From: G963663615 sp963663615
Lineage (GTDB): Bacteria > Bacteroidota > Ignavibacteria > Ignavibacteriales > Melioribacteraceae
DNA: 64,000 bases
Direction of reading: 5' to 3'
NCBI GenBank assembly: GCA_963663615.1
Contig: OY760517.1
Coordinates: 2,728,001 to 2,792,000, forward strand
The notes beneath the pieces were generated by a model. The model worked only from the letters and a program-made list of their open reading frames with translations, was not told the origin of the DNA and did not search any database. Positions 1 through 9,290 of the stretch are shown here, one piece after another; the stretch's first letter is position 1; the number at the start of each line of letters is the position of its first letter. The position numbers and the translations under genes are program-made.

Positions 1-1
1 T

Positions 2-127
2 TTGTCAATTAAGCTTATAAAGATGATATATACATTGAAAGGCGAAAGCCTTAATAAAACTTTGGAATTAACAGCAAAACTTTCAGCTATTTACGGATTA
101 TTATTTGCGGCAGGATTAGTATTATGA
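2..127 (+). CDS. menA: C-terminal end of a menA-type prenyltransferase (partial)
   Basis: An open frame enters from the left edge and stops with TGA at 125-127, giving about 41 residues. The text includes a GES-LNKTLELTAKLSAIYGLLFAAG pattern, a last hydrophobic helix as in 1,4-dihydroxy-2-naphthoate polyprenyltransferase. That membrane enzyme attaches the prenyl tail to DHNA in menaquinone synthesis. The stop overlaps the menC start as ATGA, so the two are translationally coupled. The assignment rests on this short tail and on menC and menE following; another UbiA-family member is possible. Confidence 0.6.
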   Translation: MSIKLIKMIYTLKGESLNKTLELTAKLSAIYGLLFAAGLVL

Positions 128-1200
128 TAAAATCATTGAATTATGCACAGGTAGTAAGGAAATTTAAAATTCCATTCTATAGTGCAAATGATTTAATTAA
201 CTACAGAGAGGCTATTTACGTTAGATTAAAACTTGATGGTAGTAAACATTTTTTTGGTGAAATATCACCTCTTAAAGGGTTTTCAAAAGAAACATTTGGT
301 GATTGCATTACACAATTACAATCAATTAAACCAATTTTTGATAATCTTTCACAATTTACAAACTTAACTGAGCTAAATACTTTTGTAGATAGTCTTGACC
401 TATATCCTTCGGTTCGTTTTGGTATTGAACAGGCTTTACTGTATGCAAACCTCTCCAAGCTAAATTTTAATACTTCCCTTCTTTTTAGTCTTGGTAACAA
501 GAAAAAAGTGCTGCTAAACTCCGTTATCGGTGCTGCAAATAAAAATGAAGTATTGGATAAGTTCGACCACCTTGCTAAACAAGGTTATTCTGTAATTAAA
601 ATAAAGCTTGGCAGAAACGATTTTGAAGATGATCTTGAGTTAATGCAACAGCTAAACCAAAAATATGGTAATAAAATAAAATTACGTATAGACCTTAATG
701 GTTCCTGGAATCAATCGAATGCCGAGAGTTATCTTAAGCAGTTATCCGAGTTTAATATTGAGTATATTGAACAGCCTGTTATGGAGTATGATCTGCTATG
801 CAAACTGGCTGAACTTAACATTTTACCAATTGCTGCAAACGAATCTGCCGATAGTATTGAAAGTATTAAAAAAATTGTTGAAGACGGAATTATTAAAAAT
901 ATTGTAATTAAACCAATGATGATTGGTGGAATTTTACCCTTGTTAATGCTTAACCAGTCCGAGTTTTCAGCAAATACCCACTTTATAATTTCGTCAATGT
1001 TCGAAACATTTATTGGTATGAACTATAATTATCTGGGAGCCTCATTACTTGATAATGGTTTGGCTCATGGTCTTGATACCGCAGATTTTCTTCTTGATAA
1101 TTATCATGATCCTGCTATAAGCCACGAACCACCTTATATTGTTGTAAAACAAAATGAGTACCCGCCGGAATTTAATCCCGGAAATATGAGATGGAAATAG
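124..1200 (+). CDS. menC: o-succinylbenzoate synthase MenC
   Basis: This 358-residue enolase-superfamily enzyme dehydrates SHCHC to o-succinylbenzoate in menaquinone synthesis, in the cytoplasm. An N-terminal capping domain is followed by the barrel. The KxK acid/base motif is at 159-161, metal ligands are D190 (in IDLNGSW) and E216 (in IEQP), and the second catalytic lysine is K263 (in IKPMMIGG). The usual third-ligand DES motif reads NES at 239-241, so N239 stands where Asp is normal; D243 is close by. It starts inside the end of menA (ATGA) and its last 10 bases overlap menE, as in a tightly coupled men operon. The context makes OSBS more likely than a dipeptide epimerase. Confidence 0.85.
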   Translation: MIKSLNYAQVVRKFKIPFYSANDLINYREAIYVRLKLDGSKHFFGEISPLKGFSKETFGDCITQLQSIKPIFDNLSQFTNLTELNTFVDSLDLYPSVRFGIEQALLYANLSKLNFNTSLLFSLGNKKKVLLNSVIGAANKNEVLDKFDHLAKQGYSVIKIKLGRNDFEDDLELMQQLNQKYGNKIKLRIDLNGSWNQSNAESYLKQLSEFNIEYIEQPVMEYDLLCKLAELNILPIAANESADSIESIKKIVEDGIIKNIVIKPMMIGGILPLLMLNQSEFSANTHFIISSMFETFIGMNYNYLGASLLDNGLAHGLDTADFLLDNYHDPAISHEPPYIVVKQNEYPPEFNPGNMRWK

Positions 1201-2555
1201 ACCCTGTGGTTGACTGGCTTAATAGGAAAGCAGTATCACAACCCGATAGTATATTTATACTTACTAATAATAATAGTTTTACGTTTGGTGAAACCAGCAA
1301 TATTGTATATACTCTTTCCAATACTTTGGAAAACACATATAATATTTCCGGGTGTAACGTTATTGTTAAAGCTAACCACAGCTCAAACTTTATATTTGTT
1401 TTACTTGCACTACTAAGATTAGGCAAGCAAGTTTTACCTGTTGACCCTAATGCTACTGATAACGAGCTTCGTAGTTTCTCTAACCGACTATCAGCAACAA
1501 TTATATCCCCAGATGTAATTGAAATAAGTTCCGGTATTGTATCTATAATAGATTCCAATTTTGGTAAATCCGGTATATTGCTTGCAACCTCCGGAAGCAC
1601 TGGCAAACCAAAATTGGTGCAACACACACCATCAACCCTTTTAGCAGCAGTTACAAACTATAATTACGTAACAAATAATAATGACGGTAAATTATTAGCG
1701 TCACTCCCCTTTTACCATACAGGTGGTTTCATGGTAATTATTCGTGCACTTGTGAGGGGTAACAGTCTAATTATACCTGATACAGTAAAACCTGCCGATT
1801 TGCTAACAACGATGAATATTTACAACCCTGATGCTGTTTCTCTTGTTGAGCCACAATTACTTGATTTACTTCCAGTTTCAGAACAAATTAGGCACAAACC
1901 CGAATTTGTGTTTTGCGGAGGCAGCAAGTTCCAAAATAATATACTCTCCGAAGCTATACAAAAAGGATGGAATATTATAAATGTTTATGGTTCTACCGAA
2001 ACTGCTTCAATGGTATGTTTCAATAATAATGTATTAAGTAAGCCAGAGATAGCAGGTAAGCCTGTACCAAATGTGAACATTTATATTGAAGATGGTGAAA
2101 TCGTTATCTCCTCCCCTTCGCTTGCAACCGGATATTTTGATGACAATGAGTTATCAGAACTAAACTTCAGAGACGGGAAATACTATACAGGCGATATTGG
2201 TAATATTGATGATGACGGCAATCTTTACATTACTGGTAGGAAATCACGAATGATAATTTCGGGTGGGAAAAATATTGATCCAGTTGAAATTGAAACCGAA
2301 TTGAAAAAAATATCGGGTATTGATGATATTTTTATATGTGGTTCACCTGATACTCATTGGGGTGAAAAAGTTACAGCCATTATTGCTACAGAAGATTTTG
2401 ATATTATTGATTCGGAAAAACTTAAGTGTCAATTAAAAAAAGTATTACCCGGGTATAAAATTCCAAAAGCTTTTGTTTTTGTGGATTATATACCCAGGAA
2501 TAGTTTGGGCAAAATTGATAAACGTGAAGTTAATCTTCTGTTGAGGAATATTTAG
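1191..2555 (+). CDS. menE: o-succinylbenzoate-CoA ligase MenE
   Basis: A 454-residue acyl-adenylate-forming enzyme that activates o-succinylbenzoate with ATP and CoA in menaquinone synthesis. Family motifs occur in order: the P-loop-like TSGSTGKPK at 133-141, YGSTE at 266-270, the adenine/ribose-binding YTGD at 332-335, the hinge GRKSRMIISGGKN at 349-361, and the C-terminal catalytic lysine K441 in NSLGKID. Length is normal for MenE (about 450). The start overlaps menC by 10 bases. Its tail runs 26 bases into the convergent thioesterase gene. menB, menD, menF and menH are not in the window. Confidence 0.9.
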   Translation: MEIDPVVDWLNRKAVSQPDSIFILTNNNSFTFGETSNIVYTLSNTLENTYNISGCNVIVKANHSSNFIFVLLALLRLGKQVLPVDPNATDNELRSFSNRLSATIISPDVIEISSGIVSIIDSNFGKSGILLATSGSTGKPKLVQHTPSTLLAAVTNYNYVTNNNDGKLLASLPFYHTGGFMVIIRALVRGNSLIIPDTVKPADLLTTMNIYNPDAVSLVEPQLLDLLPVSEQIRHKPEFVFCGGSKFQNNILSEAIQKGWNIINVYGSTETASMVCFNNNVLSKPEIAGKPVPNVNIYIEDGEIVISSPSLATGYFDDNELSELNFRDGKYYTGDIGNIDDDGNLYITGRKSRMIISGGKNIDPVEIETELKKISGIDDIFICGSPDTHWGEKVTAIIATEDFDIIDSEKLKCQLKKVLPGYKIPKAFVFVDYIPRNSLGKIDKREVNLLLRNI

Positions 2556-2937
2556 TAAGTACCTCCCTGAAATGAACAGGTATAGTTGTCTTCTGGAAGA
2601 ATTTTTTGTCTGCAAATACATGAACCGTTTTTACAGTTACCGCAATCTCGCCCTTATAATTCCTTAAATTGTAAATAATCTCGAAAGATGATTTACCAAT
2701 TTTACCAACAGTTAATTCCACATTAACATCTTCACCCATTTTAATTGGTAAAAAGTATTCCGATTCTGCTTTTTTGATGGGGATTACATATTTTGCATGA
2801 TTAAAAAAATCTTCTGAAATATTATCGTGCAGGAAGTTTTCATAAGACTCGTGGCAAATATTCATAATATTGCCGAAGAATAAAATGCCTGCAGCATCAA
2901 CTTCGTAAAAAAAGATTTTTCTTTTGTACTGATACAT
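2530..2937 (-). CDS. 4HBT-family acyl-CoA thioesterase, probably DHNA-CoA hydrolase
   Basis: A 135-residue hotdog-fold protein with the 4-hydroxybenzoyl-CoA thioesterase signature near the N-terminus: a YEVDAAGILFFGN stretch with the catalytic-type Asp at D14, followed by HESYENFL. It overlaps the 3' end of menE tail to tail. Small 4HBT enzymes of this type supply the 1,4-dihydroxy-2-naphthoyl-CoA hydrolase step in several bacteria. The location beside menC and menE therefore suggests that job, but this is inference. It could instead be a general acyl-CoA thioesterase. A single-domain protein of this size would act as an oligomer in the cytoplasm. Confidence 0.7.
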   Translation of the reverse strand: MYQYKRKIFFYEVDAAGILFFGNIMNICHESYENFLHDNISEDFFNHAKYVIPIKKAESEYFLPIKMGEDVNVELTVGKIGKSSFEIIYNLRNYKGEIAVTVKTVHVFADKKFFQKTTIPVHFREVLTKYSSTED

Positions 2938-3012
2938 ATTACTTTTTCTCTTATTTTTGTTTCTTTAAAAATAATGTATTTTATTATCAATTATAACCTC
3001 AGTTGTTGATTT

Positions 3013-4323
3013 ATGTACCAAATAACAAAATCTTTTATTTTATTCGTAATACTTAACACCCTCTTAATTGGTCAGAGCCGGGAAATTAAAAAGACCTACT
3101 ATTACAACGGGAATATAAAATCCGAAGGTGAATACATTGATGGGAAGCGGGATGGAATTTACAAGGAATACTATGACGACGGATCAATATGGAAAGAATG
3201 GGTTTTTACAGATGACAAAGAAGAAGGACTTTCTACCTGGTATTTTCCCGATGGCATAAAAAGTATGGAATGGTGGTACGAAAAAGGAGAGCTTGAAGGT
3301 ATTTCCAAATGGTATTATGCAACTGGTGACTTATGGGCAGAAATAAATTATTCACTTGGTAAACGAGAAGGTTTTACAAAAACTTACTATATAACAGGGG
3401 AGCTTCAGGGATTATGGCTTTACTCCAACGACCAGTTGAATGGTGTTAGTAAAACATTTTTTGATACCGGTGAACTTGAAGTTGAACGCAACTACCTGAA
3501 TAACAAACTTGAAGGTGTTAGTAAAGTTTACTTTAAACACGGTGTTGTAGCTCTTGATGCCAACTATGTTGATGATAACCTTGATGGTGTATCGTATCTT
3601 TATTACCCTGATGGCTCAACCAAGGTTATTGATACTTATCAAAACGGTCAGGTTGTTAAACGCGAACGCTATGATATTGATGGTAACTTTGAAAAAGTTG
3701 AAGAATCGTTTGATGATTTTTATGATGATGGTGTAATGCGTGCCCAGTTAAAATTCAGGGATGGAAAGAAACATGGGATCAACAAAACATATACTCCCGA
3801 TGGTTATCTTAAAACAGTTTACAATTATATAAACTCGAAGAAAGACAGTGTATATCTGATATACAATGATTCCGGCATACTTAAAGAAAAAATTGAAGTT
3901 TTCGATGGTCAAAAAAATGGTTGGTGCCTGCTGTATAATACCAATGGCAGAATAATTGAAAAAAGCTACTGGTCATTTGGTAAACTTGATGGTGAATATG
4001 CGGAGTTTTATGATGATGGTAAACCAAAATGCACCCAAAACTACCGTGAAGGCAAACTTGACGGCACACTAACAAAATATTACGAAAACGGAAATACAAT
4101 GCTTACGGAAAATTATCGTAAAGGTTTAAGGCATAATGATTTTATCCGTTATTATGAATCAGGGCAGAAAGCAGAAATGGGCTTTTACAGGAATAATTTG
4201 GCTGATGGAAAATTCTATCGTTTTTATCAGAATGGTGTTATTGAACGTGAGGCATTGTATAGTAGTGGTAAGCTGGTGTATGAAACGTTTTACGATACAT
4301 TGGGATTTGTTAAAACTAACTAA
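3013..4323 (+). CDS. Secreted MORN-repeat (YwqK-like) protein
   Basis: A 436-residue protein with an N-terminal signal peptide (hydrophobic residues 7-20, likely cleaved after about 21). The rest is almost entirely about 16 copies of a roughly 23-residue unit of the form YY-DG-x-x-x-E-x-x-Y-x-x-GK-x-DG, the MORN_2/YwqK pattern. Such repeats make an extended beta-strand solenoid. No catalytic motif is visible. The YwqK family is often called an antitoxin in databases, but nothing here supports a toxin partner. A cell-envelope scaffold or binding role is as likely. The last 8 bases overlap the convergent sensor kinase gene. Confidence 0.75.
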   Translation: MYQITKSFILFVILNTLLIGQSREIKKTYYYNGNIKSEGEYIDGKRDGIYKEYYDDGSIWKEWVFTDDKEEGLSTWYFPDGIKSMEWWYEKGELEGISKWYYATGDLWAEINYSLGKREGFTKTYYITGELQGLWLYSNDQLNGVSKTFFDTGELEVERNYLNNKLEGVSKVYFKHGVVALDANYVDDNLDGVSYLYYPDGSTKVIDTYQNGQVVKRERYDIDGNFEKVEESFDDFYDDGVMRAQLKFRDGKKHGINKTYTPDGYLKTVYNYINSKKDSVYLIYNDSGILKEKIEVFDGQKNGWCLLYNTNGRIIEKSYWSFGKLDGEYAEFYDDGKPKCTQNYREGKLDGTLTKYYENGNTMLTENYRKGLRHNDFIRYYESGQKAEMGFYRNNLADGKFYRFYQNGVIEREALYSSGKLVYETFYDTLGFVKTN

Positions 4324-7300
4324 TTTTGTTAAATGATACTTTAACAGTTGTACCCTCTCCTTTTTTGGAGGAAATACTTATCGAAGCGTTATTTATTTTT
4401 ACATATTCATTCACTAACGCCATACCCAAGCCATTGCCTTCATATCTACGGGTATAGCCGGTTTCTTCCTGCGAAAATGGCTCATATATATTGTGCAAAA
4501 ACTCTTCCGACATACCAATTCCTGTATCGGAAATTAGTACATGAATCTTGTCTTTCTCCTCTGTCAAAATAATTTTTATACTTCCCTCTTCGGTGTATTT
4601 AATTGCATTATCAATAAGGTTTGTAAATATTTCATGAAGCGAATGCCTGTCAGCAGAAATCACCGATTCCTTTACGTTGCTGGAAAACTGAAAATTAACT
4701 TTGGATTTATTTATTAAATGTTCTGTCTCAAGAATAAGCCTCTGAAAAACATCTGCATAAAGATTAAGCACCTCATAGTTTGGCGAATACGATTTAGCCT
4801 GAACCTCGGACATGTTAAGTATTAAATCAACAGTACGAATTAAACGCCTGCCGCCACGATCAATTACCTCAAAACCTTCCATAAGGTCTTCGCTAAGGTA
4901 CTCATTTACATCATCCTTAATAAGTGATGCAAAACTCATCATGGAGTTAATAGGAGTTCTAATTTCGTGTGATATTTGTGCCAGAAACTCAGATTTTAGT
5001 CGAGCAGTATTTTCAGCTTCTTCCTTGGCTTTAATTAGCCGTTCTTCACTTTGCTGTCTTTCGGTAATATCATAAGTTACTGCAACAAATCCAACAAACT
5101 CACCTGAGGTATCGTGCAATGCTGAATACGTAATTTCAAAAGAACTGCTGGCAATACGTCTTTCCTTTCTAAAAGAAAAGCCATTTAACGCTTTTTCGAA
5201 ATCTTCTTCTGCACCCTCAAAAATATTTTTTAACTTGTCAATATTTATACCGTTAAGAGTCTCCTCTTTTAAGTTAAGCTCTTCCAGACCGCTACCTTTT
5301 GCAAACTTTACAAATCCATTTTTATCAATAAGGAACACAACTACTGGTAAATTGTTGACAACAGAAGTTAAAAGTTTTTCATTTTTTTGTATCTCTTCCC
5401 TGCTTTGCTTTTCGAATGAAATATCGTTTTCAATAAAAACATAGCCGGTTATCTGGTTATCTGAATTCCTGATTGGTGATATTGCACAGGAAACCCAATA
5501 CTGCTCTCCATCCATGGTGATATTCTTAAACTCACCAAACCAAACTTTTTTCTGGAGTAAAATTCCCTTGCCCAACTTGTCAATTTCTGTTTGCTCATAT
5601 CTAATTATGTTTATATTACGCCCCATAACTTCACGTGGTGAGTAACCATTAGTAGCAATAAAAGTTGGATTTACATACGTAATCGCAAAATCGGTATCAG
5701 TAATAATAATACTTACAGGGCTTTGTTCAACAACAGTCGATAAAACTTTCAACTCTTCTTCATGTTTAAGACGCTGCGTAACATTCTTAGCAGTACCAAG
5801 AACGGCAAGTTTTCCATTATATTCAGTTAAACTTACATGTATATTAGTATAAACTTTTTCACCATTTGTATCAATCAAGGTTAGGAAATATTCTTCTTCT
5901 GTATTAATGCCCTGTAATCTTTTATTGTGCCTTTCAACGGCAAATTCTCTATCCTCTTCACTAATATACTCAGTAAAAGGCTTGCCCGCCAGTTCACCAG
6001 ATTTCAAGCCCAACATTTGGGTAAGTGCCTTGTTGGAATAAATAATTTTACCATCCTGAAGTAAAAATATGCCATCCTGAATATTAGTTACAAGTTTGCG
6101 GTACTGCTCTTCGCTTTTTTGTAATTCCTGTTCGGCAACCTTTCTTTTGGTTATATCAAGAATTCTTACAAATAAATACTCTGCCTCACCTGTTGACATA
6201 AAGCTTGTAAGCACTTCCAGATTCTTTTTCGTACCAGTAGTCTCAACTAACTCTGTTTCATGAATTGCAATTCTTTCCTTATTAAAATTCTCGGGATAGT
6301 CGGGGATAAGTTCATTTATTCTTAAACCGATAATACTTTCCTTTGTTGTCTTGAATAAATCCAAAGTTCCATTGTTAGCAAAAGAAATTTTCAACCCCTC
6401 TTTTTCAAGAATCAAAATTGGTGTTGAACTTGATTCGAATAGTATTTTGTTCCAGAGGATTGACTCCCTATAACGTCTGGCGTGCTCTTCTGCTTCATGC
6501 TGAAGTCTGGATACACTCCTGTTTTTTCTAAAGTAGAGTATAAACATTACAAGAATAACAGCCATACCGGTAATCATTAAAACTCTAAATGTATAGCTGC
6601 GGTAAAAATCAGGATGAATCCTTATTATACCCGATTCAATTATTTCAATATCGTCATTATACAAATTGGTACGTTTTACTTTTAGTTTATATTCACCGGA
6701 AGGCACGTTGTCATAATTTACCGATGTAAGTTTTTCCCTCGTTACTTTTCTCCATTTCTTATCGAATCCTTCCAGCAAAACCTCGTAGCGTCTGTCCCTG
6801 TCAATCACAAACGAAATATCTTTTAGTCTGAAAAGTAACGAGTTCGTTTCGGTTAAAACTTCAATACCGTAATTAGGATCAACCAGATCACCATTTGCAT
6901 AAGCATTTTCGATAATCAGTTTGGGCTTTGCAACTGTATTTAGTGATGGAGCAAGATTATAAATTGATAATCCTTTTGGTGTACCAATCCAGATTCTACC
7001 TTTATCATCTTCGAGGTAGGCATCACGATTAACATCAGCACCGAGCATACCATCTTCATCATTCAGATGCCTGATAGTATTACCATCCCAAAGAAATATT
7101 CCATCAGCAGATCCAATAACAAGTAAGCCGCTACTATGTTCGTTTATGAAATATACAGGAATTTGTATGTTTTGTTTACCTAGCGGATAATTGACAAGTT
7201 TACCGTTTTTAATAAATTTTAACCCATTGCGTGTACCAACCAGTGTATCTCCCTTAAAAATATTTATACTATATGTGCTGCAATGCTTACTATCCTCTTC

Positions 7301-8785
7301 AGTTATATTTTGAATTTCTTTAAACTTGTTGTTTAGTACTCTTATACCATATCTGTCCGAACAAAGAAAAATACCTTTATTATCAAAAACCAATATTTTG
7401 CGAATAATCTCTGCTGTATCAGGGTAATGGTAAACCTTATTTGCCCAATTACCATTGGTATAATACAAACCTCCATGTGCTGCTATTAAGAGGTTATTTT
7501 TAAATGATTCAATGGATGAAACGCTAGTACCTATTTCAGGGTATTTTCTTTCAAAACCAAAATTCCTTTTATTTATTTTTCCAATTCCATATTCCCACGC
7601 AGCAAACCAAACATTTCCCTGGGGACCAAGTTCAAGGTCAAGAATTCTGTTTCTGTAAAGAAGATTTGTCTTAATAAGCTGTTTAATATTGTAAATAGAA
7701 CCATTATAAACTGCATAAGCGTTATATTGCCCCAAAACAATTTCACCATTCGGCAATTTTTCCAGGGATGTTATGTCATCATATCGAACTGATTTGGAGG
7801 GGTGCTCATTTATAAACGCCAAACCTGGCAATTTTACAACTCCCCTTGAAGTACTTACCCAAATATTCCTTTCCCTGTCTGGATATACCCCATAAACTAC
7901 AGACGAGAGCAAACCGTTTCTTTGGTTAAAGATATGCTTTTCTTTAGTTTGAATATCAAATATCACTAATCCATTATAACTCTGGAACAAGAGTTTTTTA
8001 CCGTACAACTCAAGATTGGTATAAAACTGTTCAGAATGAAATTTCAAATCGCTAAATTTTTCAAGATAGGTGAATACCCCATTCTCTATAACCCCAAGGT
8101 ATTTGTTTGACAGGACAAATAGTCTGTTATTCTGATACAGGATATTAAATATTTTACCTTGAGGCAGTAAATCTGAGAATCTGGATTCGGTAATTTTACC
8201 ATTAAAATCCACATTATAGATATTATCCGAAGTACAAACCCAGTAACCATCCTTATAACTTTGCAACGCATAAATTTTAGGTGAATTAGCAGGTTTAATT
8301 AATCCGGGTTTGCTCCATGTACCATTGTTGTAATAATAAAGATTGTCTTCAGAATCCGCAATCAGTATGCGAATGGAGTTATCCCTGTTAATAACTTCAA
8401 AGTCATTTATATAGAAAGGCTTGTTCTCATTAAAATTGTTCTTAAAGGAGTAAAGAATTTTACCATTATAAAAACCGTTTATGGCGAGGCGATCCGATTC
8501 TTCCGCCCCCCAGATTATGCCTTGGTCATCTTTTTCGAGTCTGTTAAAAATATATCGTGAGTGAGTAGAATCATCCAGCGTTTTCCATTCAAAATCATCA
8601 TAAATAGAAATGCCGTTTTTGGTTGCAAACCACATTCTACCTAAATCATCCTGTTCAAAATCAAGAACAACATGCGAAAGTAATCCCGAATCATCAGCAT
8701 AAATTGTGGCTGGTATTAGCTGTGCGGACAAAGCGGTAGTTAATAACAAGTATGTAGCAAGTAAAATCTTCAGCACGATCTGCAT
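4316..8785 (-). CDS. Giant sensor histidine kinase: propeller, Y_Y_Y, four PAS, HisKA, HATPase
   Basis: A 1489-residue membrane sensor. A signal peptide (1-21) leads into a large periplasmic region of beta-propeller repeats of the two-component regulator type (about 25-615, with units such as RMWFATKNGISIY and RIWIGTPKGLSIY). A Y_Y_Y domain (about 655-725) and one membrane helix (about 732-751) follow. The cytoplasmic part has four PAS domains (about 775-882, 895-1005, 1015-1125, 1135-1245), a HisKA domain with phospho-accepting H1273 (SHEIRTP), and an ATPase with the N box at 1389-1397, DTGIGM at 1420-1425 and GNGLGM at 1450-1455. Unlike the hybrid sensors of Bacteroides there is no receiver or AraC domain, so its regulator must be encoded elsewhere. 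It lies 46 bases downstream of the rnf cluster on the same strand. The ligand is unknown. Confidence 0.9.
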   Translation of the reverse strand: MQIVLKILLATYLLLTTALSAQLIPATIYADDSGLLSHVVLDFEQDDLGRMWFATKNGISIYDDFEWKTLDDSTHSRYIFNRLEKDDQGIIWGAEESDRLAINGFYNGKILYSFKNNFNENKPFYINDFEVINRDNSIRILIADSEDNLYYYNNGTWSKPGLIKPANSPKIYALQSYKDGYWVCTSDNIYNVDFNGKITESRFSDLLPQGKIFNILYQNNRLFVLSNKYLGVIENGVFTYLEKFSDLKFHSEQFYTNLELYGKKLLFQSYNGLVIFDIQTKEKHIFNQRNGLLSSVVYGVYPDRERNIWVSTSRGVVKLPGLAFINEHPSKSVRYDDITSLEKLPNGEIVLGQYNAYAVYNGSIYNIKQLIKTNLLYRNRILDLELGPQGNVWFAAWEYGIGKINKRNFGFERKYPEIGTSVSSIESFKNNLLIAAHGGLYYTNGNWANKVYHYPDTAEIIRKILVFDNKGIFLCSDRYGIRVLNNKFKEIQNITEEDSKHCSTYSINIFKGDTLVGTRNGLKFIKNGKLVNYPLGKQNIQIPVYFINEHSSGLLVIGSADGIFLWDGNTIRHLNDEDGMLGADVNRDAYLEDDKGRIWIGTPKGLSIYNLAPSLNTVAKPKLIIENAYANGDLVDPNYGIEVLTETNSLLFRLKDISFVIDRDRRYEVLLEGFDKKWRKVTREKLTSVNYDNVPSGEYKLKVKRTNLYNDDIEIIESGIIRIHPDFYRSYTFRVLMITGMAVILVMFILYFRKNRSVSRLQHEAEEHARRYRESILWNKILFESSSTPILILEKEGLKISFANNGTLDLFKTTKESIIGLRINELIPDYPENFNKERIAIHETELVETTGTKKNLEVLTSFMSTGEAEYLFVRILDITKRKVAEQELQKSEEQYRKLVTNIQDGIFLLQDGKIIYSNKALTQMLGLKSGELAGKPFTEYISEEDREFAVERHNKRLQGINTEEEYFLTLIDTNGEKVYTNIHVSLTEYNGKLAVLGTAKNVTQRLKHEEELKVLSTVVEQSPVSIIITDTDFAITYVNPTFIATNGYSPREVMGRNINIIRYEQTEIDKLGKGILLQKKVWFGEFKNITMDGEQYWVSCAISPIRNSDNQITGYVFIENDISFEKQSREEIQKNEKLLTSVVNNLPVVVFLIDKNGFVKFAKGSGLEELNLKEETLNGINIDKLKNIFEGAEEDFEKALNGFSFRKERRIASSSFEITYSALHDTSGEFVGFVAVTYDITERQQSEERLIKAKEEAENTARLKSEFLAQISHEIRTPINSMMSFASLIKDDVNEYLSEDLMEGFEVIDRGGRRLIRTVDLILNMSEVQAKSYSPNYEVLNLYADVFQRLILETEHLINKSKVNFQFSSNVKESVISADRHSLHEIFTNLIDNAIKYTEEGSIKIILTEEKDKIHVLISDTGIGMSEEFLHNIYEPFSQEETGYTRRYEGNGLGMALVNEYVKINNASISISSKKGEGTTVKVSFNKIS

Positions 8786-8831
8786 AGTTTTAATAGTTAT
8801 CTATACAATAATCGTTAAAAATGCTAAAAGA

Positions 8832-9269
8832 TTAAATGATTTTCCTAACAAAAGTTATTTTCGGCAAGAATTTTTCTGATTTAATCTTTTTAATTCCAAA
8901 ATAAACAAACAAAAAGTAAATACCTGTAATTACCAGACCGCCAAAAAACGCCTTTGCTTCAATCAAATTAACATCAATAAATGAATAATAAATAGTTATA
9001 ATAGTTGCCACCAATAAAAATAGCGGCACACCATATAGCATTACAGAAAGACCCAATAGAGAACTTCCCTGGAGTGAAACAGTAACCTTATCACCGGGCT
9101 GCACTCCAAATGGATCTACAGCCCTTAACACTTTACTATTATCGGGTTTGGATGAGCAAAATAGCTTAGCCGAACATTCTTCACAACCATCACCAGCCAT
9201 TAAGGCTACTTCAGCAATCTTGTCATCTTTTCTTAAAACAATACCTTCTTCAATTAATTCTTCGCTCAT
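8832..9269 (-). CDS. rseC: RseC/MucC-family membrane protein
   Basis: A 145-residue protein with an N-terminal soluble part carrying a cysteine cluster (C30, C33 and C39, in GCEECSAKLFC) and two membrane helices (about 72-92 and 105-125). This matches the RseC/MucC family, whose E. coli member sits beside the sigma-E operon and belongs to the SoxR-reducing system with Rsx/Rnf. Here it is the last gene of the rnf cluster, 21 bases after rnfB, so a role in Rnf assembly or redox sensing is likely. The cysteines could bind a metal or cluster; this is inference. Confidence 0.8.
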   Translation of the reverse strand: MSEELIEEGIVLRKDDKIAEVALMAGDGCEECSAKLFCSSKPDNSKVLRAVDPFGVQPGDKVTVSLQGSSLLGLSVMLYGVPLFLLVATIITIYYSFIDVNLIEAKAFFGGLVITGIYFLFVYFGIKKIKSEKFLPKITFVRKII

Positions 9270-9290
9270 CTTAAACCACTTTCTGTAATA

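Noticed and set aside
3013..4323. Antitoxin of a toxin-antitoxin pair
   Set aside because: The YwqK label is a database name only; the protein is secreted and no toxin gene is adjacent.
4316..8785. Hybrid two-component protein
   Set aside because: The protein ends after the ATPase domain; no receiver or AraC helix-turn-helix is present.
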